Shown here: positions 49,254 through 63,000 of the stretch, piece after piece | Numbering within the stretch: the first letter of the stretch is position 1 | Layout of the letters: the number at the start of each line of letters is the position of its first letter | NCBI GenBank assembly: GCA_003864495.1 | Contig: ML133409.1 | Coordinates: 398,966 to 462,965 of the forward strand | DNA from: Nemopilema nomurai | Taxonomy: Eukaryota; Cnidaria; Scyphozoa; Rhizostomeae; Rhizostomatidae | Reading direction: 5' to 3' | DNA length: 64,000 nt | Notes under the pieces: model-generated | The model's input: only the letters and a program-made list of their open reading frames with translations | Told to the model about the DNA's origin: nothing | Database searches by the model: none | Program-made: the position numbers and the translations under genes

Positions 49254-51026
49254 TCTTTCAATTTGATATTCGAACTTGCAGTTTAAACGCACGGATCAGC
49301 AGTCCGTTTACTTTGACTTTGCTTATTTTACCCGGGGTTTTCCTCTCAGTTTAACCTTTTTATCTTAATGAAGTTTGATCAAAAAAACTCGTTTTCTTTC
49401 ATGGTTCCCTTCCTTGATGCTTTCGGGGTGAGCGATTTATGGGTATTTTTTTTCATTTGGCTCCAATTAAAATTTTTGGATATTCTTACGATCGCTGTTT
49501 CTTCATTCTACCTTGTGTTTATCGTGGCAGCATTCAACTTTATTTTTGCTCTAAATTGCTGCTGCTTCTTGAATTTGCTTTTGTCATCTGGTACTACTAG
49601 ACATGTTGTTTCACGGCTGTTAGAAACTAATTATTATCGCATAAAAAGACACTGATGGTTTCATGAAGAGACCCATTTTGCTATAATGAAGGCCAGTGGC
49701 CGACTCGCTTAGAATGTTCAACCGGCCACGTAGAACGCATAGGCGCTGTGTTACGTATGGCTAAAAAATAAGAGTATAGTCAAGTAGTCTCTTTAATATC
49801 ACCAATAGACCTTTTTGCTTATAGAACATGTCTAGCGTTAACTACCAGTTTATCACAAATGGACCCAAATTGGAACATCAAAAGAAAATTCTCATATTTT
49901 CCAACAGTGTCCTGTTGTTACTGATAAGGGATTTTGCTTTGAAAAATTTGGATGTGGTTAACCAACTATTGGGCTTCAGTCACTGGAGAAGGTCTCAGTA
50001 GACGCCCAACAGAATTCCTTGAAACATAGTGGGTCTGGTACCGAGGGTAACGCCCACCAAACATAAGACGTCACGCAATGCTTGTATTTCCTTGTGAAGT
50101 TATAGCAGCGAGTTTAGGTGCCTATTATAGCTAGGCCTACGTGGCATTGGGCATATCATTACAGAGGGCAATCAGCAGTCTTCGTTTTATTGCTTGTGCA
50201 TCAACTAGCTTGCATTCACGGAGATCAGGTTCTCATCTATAAAAATTCACCATAGCAAGACACAGTGGCCACATAGTCCGAGGCTCCTAAGAGTATGCCA
50301 ATGTCGAGAACTTAGACCTCACAAGTAACTAACATAAAAGTAACTAACAAGTAACTAACATAAAAAAGATATCACAGCGAAACTAAAGAATCGGGATTCT
50401 GCAAAAACAGTTTGATATTTGAGTCTGATGGTACGGTGCCAGAGTACTAAAGACAGATTACCCAATCCCCTTTGCGACTGTCCTAGTATTTGCGGCAGCC
50501 CGTGCTTCATAGGTAATGGCAGGTTAATATTATTTCTTATTGATTCTTCAGTTTTACCCGAAATCACTACTGCCTTGCCCTGAAACTTGCTTACGTTGAT
50601 TTCCGAATTCACACGCCCCTCGCCCCTTGTAGCTCCAAGGAAGAGGATAACCTAACTTCTTTTCATTTAGGCCTTATTTAATCAGCATGGCCAAACGAGG
50701 TGGTAAATAGGAACGAGGCAATCACATGATGTCCGCTTTGCTACCTCAACACTATCGTCACCAATTGATCGCAACTTGTTGACATTTTGCTTGACGCAAG
50801 TTTAACATGTTCGAGAAGCTGTAGAGGCTATTTGTAAAATCAACTATCAATTATTTTCACAAGAAACTTTTATTCTCGTATTCTTATGAAGCATAGAGAA
50901 GCGACCCTCTTGTCGAGTCTCATGTTTTGTGACGGTCATAACATTACGGATATTCAGCGCGAATGTCTTGCATACTCAACTACGCGTAATTGATGGGAAT
51001 TCTGTGGACAGGTTTCAAGGAAGAAG
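49254..51026. other. Intergenic, carbonic anhydrase 2 to SIDT
   Basis: No supported exon. A short tandem run of AAGTAACTAACATAA units lies near 50325-50365. The SIDT promoter should lie before 51027; I see no clear TATA box. Confidence 0.5.
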
Positions 51027-54000
51027 ATGTTGACCTGTATGCTAGTAGGATTGCTATTTTTCTCTGTTTTGTGCACACACAATGAAGCTAAAATCTCCAC
51101 GAAAATGATAAATGCCAGTCTTGGGGTAACATATAGGGGAAAAGTATCAAGAACGGCTGAAGATATGTATCATGTCAACTCTACATTACCCTCACATGGA
51201 GAGCAAAGTGTAAGTTTTCAATTTTCTCTTTCCACCCTGCCGCTTGCTCATATGACAGGATTTTTTCAAGCAAGGTCACCAAGCTAGATATTAGGCTCAC
51301 AGAATTGTTCTGCATCACATCTTTCCTTCGGCCTAGTCAAAGCCACTACTTTTACCCCATAATATTCATTACCCATTTCAAAGAACATGGTTTCAGCTGC
51401 ATCCTACGGAGCTTTGGCCTTTTCTGCCTCCGAATCAAAAGATAAACTCCATATAATGCATTTATCAATTTTGTCAGCCAGTTTCAATAGTGATGGACCC
51501 TCAGTGGCTGTTCTTTCTGCGATTGCCAAGTAAACACATCCACGTGATCAACACTGAATAAGGGGCAAGAGGGTGCCTCTCAAGAATGTTACTATACATA
51601 GAAGCACAGGGGATCATCATTTGCCATAGTTCTTACAAATGCAACATCTTGATAGTTGATCCTGATAGTTGAACACTGCTATTTTGAATATTTTGAAGGC
51701 ATATTTCTAGTGTGGCATCCTCAAGGGGGAAAGAGGGTGTGGTCTGAACTTCTTAAAAAAATGGTCCTCATGATTTCCCCAAAGATGCAATAAAATCAGT
51801 ATCTGAAGGGAGAGGGGGTTGCTTGGTTAGCAGATGCATTAAAAGTTTAAAATCACAGCACCAGCAACAGGATTTTACTTCAAACAAAAGACACCTAAAA
51901 AGGGTGTTGCCCCTCTTTTTTTATTCCAGATTTTTTGTATTCATTCTTTGCATTTATTAGAGTTGAATTCATTGCAGTTTTAACAGGGGACTATCAATTG
52001 GGTGAGAAAAAGACAAGTAAATTTTAAGAGGGTTTTGATACCCATTTGCCATGGAAAAATGAATTTCCTACAATTTTTTCCATTTACTTTTTGCTTAAGT
52101 TTTTGAAAAAGTGGAATTAGAAAAGTCACTATTGTTTACCCACTTGGCTCCTATGAGAGTGATATTCAACAGCTTCTGTTATATATCTGTTATCTATTAT
52201 TGTTATATTCAATTGTTATTCTTGTAAAAACAAAAAGAGTAATATTAAATAAGAAGGAAGTCTTGTTTCCTTGACTTGTGCATAGTTAGAAATGGTGACA
52301 ATTGAAACTATATCTATTTACCTATCCTCTGGTCTTTGTCTTTAATTTTTTTAACACTGTTTTATGAGCTTTCCTTTTGGTTTACCTTTATTCATAAGGC
52401 TAACCCTGCCCAACAACTTCTTTTACAGTGTTATGTTTTCTTTTAGGCAATAAGGCTGTCAGTAAAGAGTTATTCTGCAAAATCAGATTTCCCTGTCTTA
52501 TTTGTGGTGCGGATGGTAAAGGGGGTGAGATCATGGACTGTCCCATTTGCATTGAGTGATGGGTATGTGTGGAAGTTGACATTTTTTGCAGTTTCCAGCT
52601 TTTCTTGATGTTAGGTGATTCAGTTTTTGTATCAAATAGTTTAAATAATCTAACTTACTATTTGTCATTGACTATCATTTGATCCTTCTTGAGCCTTCAA
52701 TGCTTAACTTTGCTTTTTATATCTTAGAACAACATTTCATCATGTGAGCAGATCACTATGTCCAAGCTTAAATTTGAACAAAAATCGAATTGCAATGCCA
52801 TATTTCTATGTTGATGTTTCAACAGAAAGCATTCTCCCCCTTGCATACACTCTCACAGCAAGCATTGTTGAACACTTCACACTACAGTAAGTGAAAATCT
52901 TTTTTCAGCAATGCTCTTACTTTCATTGTATTTACTCAGAAATTTGCCAGACATATTTACTCATTGTTAGTAGTTTTGAATGTGCAATTGATTAACTGTG
53001 TCATTTATTGGCATAAATTCAAGATGTATAAGCCAAAGATGAATTTTCTACAATGGAAAATATAAACATCTGTTTGTGAAAATTATTAAACATCAGGAAA
53101 TTCTTTTTTAGTATTGAACCAAAAGGTACTGTGGTGCAAGTCAACCCAGCTGAGCCAGTGGTAATTCCCAATATTTTCTGATTTTGATATTACAAGAAAT
53201 TTGAAAAGCAAGCAAACAAATTCAACAAGTGGACTTTCTTCACTGGTAGCAGTTCCTTTTTGAATTTTGTTGATTGCTTTTATTACAACCAAACAATTTA
53301 TCATGCAGGCCGACCCAGAAGATGGTTTTAATTTTTCTTTTAAATTTGCTTCTTGTCTTACAAAACAGAGTCAATAGATTGCAGTTATGGAAATGTATTT
53401 TTGTTTAATTTGCCTTCTCTTCTATTCCTTTGCTTCCTTTCTTTGCCGTAAAACTAAATTGGGTTTTTTGCAACAGTATTTCAGATACAAATTTGAACCG
53501 AATGTTGACAGAGTACTTGTGAAAGTTTCCTCAGAATCCAAGAACTGTGGGATGATTTTAGTTCAAAACTCAAAGGTAGCAGCAAATTATTATTGATAAA
53601 TTCAGAATGGTATTGATGTATTGATTTATTGTTTTCCTTCCCTTAAGAATCCATGCAAACTTTAATTTCTGAAAATTAGGTCACTAATCTTTAGTCACAG
53701 TGGCTGTAAGTGTTTTGTTTTGCAACAATATTAATTTCTTCTTGAAAGAAACTTAAGGTGAAAGTAAAACCATTTGACTTTTTCCCATTTTACATTATCA
53801 TGGTATACTCCACTACCATGCAGTTTAAAGAATGTATGTATATGCACTTTTTGGCATGTTTCAATATTAAATTTTTACTGCAGTGGTCCTTTTGCAAGTA
53901 TCAATCAAAATAAATATTTTTGTTTTGCTCCCATGGTTTTACATGCTGACCATCCAGTTTTGGGGTCTCTTTTTAATCAATCTTTTGCTATTCTTTCAGT

Positions 54001-57000
54001 GTCCAATTTTTGAGGAAGGATCAAACGATTTTACTGGCTTGTACGCCACAATGACAACAAATGCTGCCATCTCAGTATCGGTTGTCTATCATGTTTGATA
54101 TTTCATTAGTATTATGTTTGTGATAAGTATTCAATAGATGCAAAAAATATTGTTCTAGTGAGCGTAAGACTCCTTAGGTGTCTCCCCAAAGCTAGGCAAA
54201 TATAAAGATCTTCATCATATTATTAGTTATGATATTTATAACACTTTATTTCTAAGCAGAGGGCCTTAAAATATGCTTCCTGTGGCATATGCATACCAAA
54301 AAGGTTGTTTTTGATGTTGTACTATCAAACCTGTTTTGTTTATTGATTTCATTAGCATTGCAAATTTTCCATTAGTATATAACAAGACTTTGTTCCTTCT
54401 CTATATGTAAGTCAGTGAAAAATTTTAGCAGGTCCTAAATAAAGCTTTTACCCTTCTCCCCTTTTGTGAATCTAATTTTGACTCCTGTCTTATTTACAGA
54501 AAGATATGATCCGAACAGAGAGTTTTTATATTGTCTTGCTAGTAAAGGATAAAGACACAGATTGTCTTGTCCACAAAGGTGATATAAACCCATTCAAGCG
54601 AGAGGAATCACCTGAAATGCTTGGTGACTTGACTTCATCATTTGAGGGTATTTATTTTCTTATTGCTACTTCTCAATCTATGAAATATTTATTTATTTTT
54701 ACCTGCTGTTGTGAAGATGTCTTCAACTTCTGGTGCTGTATTGGTTTTTATTTATACAAAGAAGTTAAATGACAAATAATTTTCTTTGAGCTTTGCAAGC
54801 ATGAAACATGTGTACTTTTTATTTCCTTGGCTTTGAAAGGAAAGAAAAGTTCCAGGTATTGAACTTTTGTGATAACTTGTCAATATAGGTGACCAAAATA
54901 TATCACAAAATATTGAGCTGCGATGAGTGTTGATTGAAATGTTTGTTTTATTATATTTGCATATTTATTTACTATTAACACAGTGGTATTTATATAAATA
55001 CTTGCATAAGTGAATCTCTTAGCTCTGTTCCACCATTTTTTTCATGTTCGGTTTTGCCTCTGTTTATTTAATAATTGAAGATAAAAGTGCTCCTCAACTT
55101 TGGATTTGCAAACACTGGTTTACATACTTTTAGTGAAGAATTTTACATTTCCAATTTTAAAAATAGTATTTAACAGGGAAAATACATTTCTATCACATTT
55201 GTTCCAACTGCTACTGCTATGTAAATACGAAAATTACCAAAAGCTGACAAAATTAATAGCCAGTTGCGGATCAAAAACCTTTTCGACCAACAAAGTCCAT
55301 ATTACACTTTTTAGAAGAGTCCAAGAAAAAGACCAACTTATTCTGCCTACATAGGGTGCCTAGATTTTTGTCAATATATTTTTGGGGCAATCAGAATTCC
55401 CTAGAACGTCTCAGACTCGCGACCCGCGTGAGGATAATTTGCATCCCCCGTCTTGATATTAAAGAAATATTAGTGACAAGAAAAAGCGGAAATAGTTTTT
55501 GCATACTTAAAGTATGGAGTACGAACAATACCAGGGAGATGAGAGAGCCAGCCAGGTTGCCACTCTTAAAACACGTCTAGTGCCGCAAAGGACTTGTTCA
55601 CACTCACGTTTTATCAGCGCTTTTCTTGTGGAAATCCTGATGCGGCCCAGCCTCACCAGACTCTGCCTCCAGCGGCCCCCAGGGAAATTGAGTTTGAGTC
55701 CCCTGCCCTAGAAGATGATTTCGTAGTTCTACTCCGGGTACTCATTGAAACCTGCTGTTTTTGTCATTTTCTTAAGTACGTAATGCGCCTTACACCGCAA
55801 GCTTCTCGTCAGCAAAAAAATCAAATACAGCTAAACACTTCCGTAGGGTACGAATGCGAAAGGGGAAGTTACCTAGGCATTGTAAACCACTAGAGGACTC
55901 ACAAAACTAAGAAGAAAGGAATCAATGGATTTCTTGATTTATTGAGTACTTTTTAGCTCCAAACAGCTTTTCGAAGATTTATGCCGCAATTTTTTATGAC
56001 ACGTGTGGAAATAATGTTATGACGGTAGCCTTTTTCAACAAGAATACGTTTTATACGTTTTTGTCACAGCACAGCCAATAATGCACTCTTTGTCAGTCTT
56101 TGTTGAAGAAATGTCATAAAAAACATTTGTTCATTGATTTCTTTTTCGTAAACTGGTTATTGGGAATACTGTTTTACTTCGTTTAATGTTAACTCAAATT
56201 TACTGGTTGCTTTTCAGCTGCTAGTCTTGCAACGTTGACAAAGTTCAAGAACTTTACAATTCGCTTGGAGAAACTTCCATCAGGTTGATATTTAAATGAA
56301 ACATTAATCTTACTAAAAATTCGTGATATCAATACCCTGTTTAATGTTTTTCTGCATTGTTTAATTTATATTCAATAATCATCAATATTGTACATTTTTT
56401 GTCTACTTATTCGCCGGATTATTCGCGAGAGGACCATTGCAGTTGCTTCACAGCGTGTGTGTTGATAAAACCGTCTGTTGTTAGTTGATCCAACATTTTT
56501 CTAGCTCTCGAAATTTTAACGATTTTCACAACGACTTTGAATGTCTGTTCATGCTGGCAGGCATTGTTGTTGTTTTGTCTAAATAACAACCAGCTTAATT
56601 GTCTAACACTGGCGAATTTTCCCTGTTTCCAGATGCTGAATATATCCCAGCAATCATTGCGCCAGTGGCAATCTACGGCAGTTTTTATCTCATCACACTG
56701 ATTGTCATCATTATCTCATGGTGCAGGTTAGTCTCTTAATAAATAATGGCGTGAAGTTTCTTCTATATCCATGTTCCAGCGTCGTATGCATAGGATAAGG
56801 CCCCGGAATGCAATCTTGTTATGGCAAAAGTAGGCCTAATGTAGCCTCACATCGAATCACATGCTAGCTGACCTTAGTTGTGCTTCGAAACATATATGTA
56901 GAAATAATGACACTGAGCATCATTCTTATTTTCTAGCTCTGAAGAAGGGGGGCGGTCCTTTTTCGCTTACCTGCTACCATCAAAAGTGAAAGGTATGGTC

Positions 57001-60000
57001 CTTGCTAGTTAAATCATACTTTGGTGCTGGTGCTGGTACTTGCTTTCTTCTAAGTTGTGCTGGTACTTGCTTTCTTCTAACTTGCAACCTTCATAGTACA
57101 GGCGTAAGATTGCCAAATACGTTGCATGTAAAAGGCCACCAAATATTGTTGCTGTTGTAACTAATATTGTTGGTACTCCTGGCATTATAGTCCGCATCAC
57201 ATTTGGATGTTATCAGTAAGATCTTCTTGTGGAGATCACATTTTTCTCTCTAACTCTTCTGGTATCGTTACAGTTAAGGGTGAACAGCCGGAGCAGAATG
57301 GAGAAGCTGAGGTGCGACCTTTTTGCACACCATCCGCGGATATCCAGACATACGGTCTTATTGATAATGGTACATTCTGTTTTACTTGGAACATGGTCAG
57401 GGATATCCACTTCATATTGCAAGTTAAGCTTAACCCAAAGGCATTCCGACCTTTTTACAATGCACGTTGCCATCCAAAACTTTGATAGTTTTCAAAAGGC
57501 ACTATTTTTGGGTTCGTAATTCGTTGTTTTTTATATGGGTGTTTATGCCACAAGGCTGCGAACTAGAGCTCTGTTGCCATCTAGGCAAAGTTGTCACCGG
57601 TTGTCACGATGATTAAACCACATGGCGTTTGGTCCCCCGTTACATCTTGTATCAGTCTCATTCGCAGGCACTAGCAGAGGCTCTAGATCTGAGGAGTTGC
57701 AAAACATCAGCCAAATCGATGCAGGGGCAGTAGCTAAACCTCAGAGAGGTGTCTCTGAAATTGACGCGGAATATGATTTGCTGGATGACATTGAAAAGCA
57801 CAAGGACATTTACAGACTCAAGGTCCTTCTTGCACCTCTTTACAATCGTTAAGGGATATTTATGTTTAAAGGGATATTTATGCTCAAAGGGATATTTATG
57901 CTAACTTTGTCTGTAGTGCTACTCGTACATGCAACATATTGAACTGACCTTATGCATTCTCGATGGCTCTGGCAATGCTCAGAAAAGCACAAGTGTTATG
58001 CAAACGTTTTGATATTTGTCTTCATCATGAACATGTTTGATAGTCTCTGCTACTGCATGTAAATGTTGCCAAGTACTTTAGTTTCAGTTCCCTTTAAAAG
58101 TCTTTAATCACAATTTGATTTGCTTCACCAGCGAACATTGTACTTAACTGACGTTACAAAGAAGACTTATAAAAAGTTGCGGAAGAGATTTAATGTCTAT
58201 TACTGGTTAGTGATTTTAAAGAAAATTTCCATTCTCTTTGTCTCCACAACTGTCTTTTCAAGCGAATTGGAGTGCTTTTCCTTTGGTCAATTTCCATTGA
58301 TCTTAACCTTATCAACAATTACTGTACCAATAAATTTTGCTTTTTCTAATTTTATTCAGGTATTTTTTCTTTATTATTTATTTGAGTTTGAAAGTTTGCA
58401 CCAAGCTTATGGCTATTATAATATAACAATAAGAAAAAAATGAGATTAGACCTCAATGTCTTTGTCGAGCTATCGACGCCGCATCTTTATTTTTATTATA
58501 TCAATGTCAATATCAATATCAATTATCAACTACTAATATCAATATGAAAACAAGTATTTAATACGAGTGCTGATTCATCGCAAGCTTTTGGAAATTATTT
58601 TTGCGAGGAATCTTGTTAAGTTAAAATTAGATTATAGTTGTTGTCACGTTTACGCAAACGTCGACATTTGTCTTCTAGGAACATAATAACAATCGCAATC
58701 TTCTATGCACTTCCCGTTATCCAGCTGGTGATCACGTACCAGAGAGTGGTCAATACAAGTGGAGATCAAGATATATGTTACTATAATTTTCTATGTGCCA
58801 GGCAGCTGGGAGTGCTGAGGTAAGGCTATGAAGCGTGAATGCCAGGCATGTGAATACATGTGATCATGCTTGTTATCAAATGCACTCTAGCGTAATGTAG
58901 AAGAAACAGTAAAAACGTGCATGCTACAGTCGGCATCCTGGCCCTGTTCTACTTCAGTTCCATTGAAAGGGCGTATATTCCTGATGCTGTTAGACAACTA
59001 GATTGTTTAGTTACGGCTATGATATCTTACGTTGGAGAGAAAATTCCTTAGGATGTTTGGTTTTGTGCTTGTTTCGCAGAAAGGACACCTTCTTTGAAGT
59101 CAAGTGTAGAGAATTGGTTCTTTGGAATAGGTACTTGTTTAAGAAATGTGTAGCTGAGTACGAAATGGCCCAAAGACACTAAGCGCTCTTATCTCTACTT
59201 TAGAAGCCTTTTTGTTTAGGACACTACATCTAAAGGCTCAAAGACTAATTTTGATAATATATAGTCAGCTTCGATCTTCCTATACGCACTTGCATGGTTC
59301 CTGTTTTGTTCTCGAAAGGAATTATCGTAGAACACAATAATTGGTGCAGACTATTTTGTAAATGGCCTAGTCTATATTTTTTTTGCAAATCAAGCCATTG
59401 TAATCGAGTAACATCACTTGAATTGTATTTTAGCGCGTTCAACAACGTGTACAGCAATATTGGCTACGTCATGCTTGGCATTCTTTTCCTTCTTGTTGTA
59501 CTGCGAAGGTAAGCTTTGGCTAAATGACTGAATAAAAGCCTTTTTGCTTGCCATGACAGGCTCCACATTGATATGTGTCGAAGAACTAACTACTGTGCCA
59601 AAACGTTTTTGGAAAAAAATTTGCTGAAAGCAAGCTTGTCAGGAAGAGACAATGCCAAAATGGCTATGACTGTTCATCAACAAAAATTTATAGAAAATAT
59701 TAAATTTTGTGCTTACAACATCTTTTTCTTTCATACGATTCTCATACATTCTTTGAAGACATCTCAACTACAGCCTCAGCTTGATGTTTCGCCCCATTAA
59801 CTCACCTTCGAGGCTCGAGTTTGGCGCCATTAACTCACCTTCAAGGCTCGAGTTTGGTCACACCTGCCTGGTCATAGCCAAAACACGAAGTCGATTAGCT
59901 AAAGTTCTGTAGTCTGTTCGGCTCATCAAATGTTATCCAAAATGGCAAAACTCCCATCCCCTTGATGACGCATTTAAGATACAATGCCTTTGAGCTAACA

Positions 60001-63000
60001 TCGGTTTTTTCTCAAAGGGATCGTCTGGCAAAGCAGAAGTATGTGCGGGACCCTGAACACGAAAAGGTAGCTAAATATGTTCTTCTTATTTACAGATGAC
60101 AAAAGGTATATTCAAACAGTTATGAGCCTAGTGTATTCAGTATTTGTTTTACTGCCTTGTGATAAATCGATTGAAGCATATCTGGATTTTTAAGGATTTG
60201 CAAAATGTTTTATTTGGGTATGTTATAACTTATGCACACACCTGCAATGTTTATATGATTTAGTAATAAAAACAAGCTTTGATTTTTTTACCTCTTAGAT
60301 GCTTGGAATTCCTGGTCATTACGGTATACTGTACGCAATGGGTGAGTACGAAACAGATCGCCAATTTTAGAAGTACAGCATTTCTTTAAATAGGCGCTTG
60401 CTCTTTTCTCTAAACTGCATTTTGTTAGAGCAAGCTTTTTGAACGGGTCATTGGGAACCAATCAATAGGTTGCTTTTGTTTTCGCCTTATTCTCCACGCC
60501 GGGAAAGTTTTTGTTCCCGATCCGTTATGAGGTTTCCAACACGTCGTAATATATCGCGAGTTAGTCCGAGCCCAATTAAAATGCAGGCTTAGATACTGTT
60601 TTCTTCTAAAGAGTACATTTTTTTATGATGATGCCAACATTTATTTTATTACAATCTTATACTTTAATACAATTACAATTCTTTATTACAATCTCATATA
60701 CTTTAAAAGTCTCTTTTTACTTTCAAAACTACCTCTTTCCATCCGTCATACTTCGCTTAGACTGATTATTCATCGTGACAGGATTTGCACTTATCATGGA
60801 AGGAGTGCTGAGTGCGTGTTATCACGTGTGTCCAAATTATTCAAATTTCCAATTCGGTGAGTTGCATTATCGATCTTCAGATGCTCACCTCTAAGCAGAG
60901 GTACAAAAGTAGATTGCTTGCAATGGTAAGCAAAAATTGCCTCTGACTTCGATTGGTATCACTGCTTTGACTGAAATCAAACTTGTATTTAGAGTAAGCC
61001 GCCTAAAGTCGCTATTAAAATACAATGATTGTAAAAAAAAACGAAAATGAAATGCTACTCAATTTGGTATGAGAACCAGTGTCTCGATGTACAGAACTTG
61101 AAATGCCAAAAGCTAGAATTAGCGGAACCAGTTTTTCATTCTTAAAGTACTAGTATTTTCGGTTTAGTACAATGGCTCTTGAATATTTTTAGTACAATTA
61201 ACGCACAATGTTTTTTCATTCTTAAAGTACTAGTGTATTTTCGATCCGCTTTTTGTTTTGTCAAGTTTTGGGCATTGTCCGACGTTTGTATGTACTGGAG
61301 CGTCAAAGAAAAAAGTACATTAAGTGTGCAAAACTGGTTCTGCATCTTCTAGCTATTTTGAATTTGATGTGACGTAATAAAACTTGCTCTTCAACACACA
61401 ATTTGAAAAATTCCCCTATTTCCAGTGTTCATAAAAGTAACGAGTTTAGAATGTCTATTGTGTAATGATGACGATGTTTCGTGCAGACACGGCCTTTATG
61501 TACATCATCGGTCTGTTGGGTGGCCTCAGGCTGTACCAGATTCGCCACCAGGACATTGTCATCAATGGTCACTTGGCGTATGCGTCGTTCGCGATTGTCA
61601 TTTTCACATCGGTCATCGGCGTGGTGAGTCCCTTCTCTGCTGAGTTTTTAATGAGCAGCAAATGCCCAATTACCTTTTTTCTGAGCAGTAACTGATTATT
61701 AAGCTTTTGTGTTGTCCAGGCTCATCGAGTACCTTTTTGTTGGTAAATTCGACCTCTTAGGTTGGTGGCTATCTGGAAGTCAGGTCATACATTAAAAGAG
61801 TAGAACTGGGTCAGTCCTCGGGTGTATTCAAGTCGAGAAACTTTGTGAATGAAATTTGCAGCTAACACGAAGCAGCAATAGCAACCGAGTGCCAATTACA
61901 AGAAAATTATATAATTGAAGTTTTTTCGTGAAGTCATATTAAAATTCGTTTTTTCTCATTTCCCGTGAAAATACACAAAATATGCTAATCACAGATGTGT
62001 GCCCCCTCCGTCTTAAGTCGCCTAGTCCTCTTTGCTATGCTAGGTTTCAAAGGCTACCCACTATGGCCATGTTGGCGTTGTACTGCGCTTTCATTTAAAG
62101 TATGCTTAATCTGTCTTAGAAATATCTGTATAGGGTGCTTAATGTAGGTTGAGTTAGAAGAAATAAACACACGCTAGGAATGTTTTGGACGATTTTGCTC
62201 ATTTTTATAGATGCATTTCTAACTATGATACTTTTCTACAAAACGTAAAGTTTCAACCAGCAACACATTTTCTTTCAGGTCTTCCGTTCCAAAGTATTTT
62301 GGGGCATATTTCTGGTTCTCCATCTGTTGACCTGCCTCTACCTATCCTTGCAGATTTATTACATGGGACGAGTGAAAGCAGGTAACAGGCTTAAGGGGAG
62401 GGCGCTTAGAAGGAGCTTCTTGATATTCTTGACCCATAATGCATTTTCTTAGATTCGAGTATGGCCTAGGTCGAATTTGAGAACATGGCACGATTGATAG
62501 CATACTGGCTATTCATAACAACAAGGAAAATTCATTTCATCATCTGTATAACATTTACCAAGTATGCTGGTATTTGTTGGGTATAGAAAAGTCTTTCCCC
62601 CTGCTTTTGTTTATGATAAGAGATGGAAAATTATTGGGCTTGCAAAGGGTTTAAAGAATTGCAATATTTTTTACAATTTTTGTTTGTAACTTGCTGTAAT
62701 AAAATGACGTAGTAAAATGCGTTCCACGTGAAGTGCAAGAATTAACTTTGTTTCCTCGTTTCTTCCTCAAAAGGTTAACCCCGCTGCCTGAACTGATAGT
62801 TTTGACTTGTATGCCGTTGCTCTTTGTTCGCACATTTACCTGAAATTTGACAACTTTTGTTTCTTTCCAGCTTTCAAGGACATGTACATTCTTACGAAGA
62901 AAGATTTTGGTAGAGGTCCTGTTTTTAAGGTATTTTGGAACTTTGGCTTTAGGTTTTCAACACTATGTGTAATAATTTTATATTTTAAAGAAGAGCATTA

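Noticed and set aside
53307..53378. Possible extra SIDT exon after TGCAG at 53308
   Set aside because: Exons 53112-53160 and 53477-53575 already join in phase with continuous family similarity, and the extra frame soon stops.
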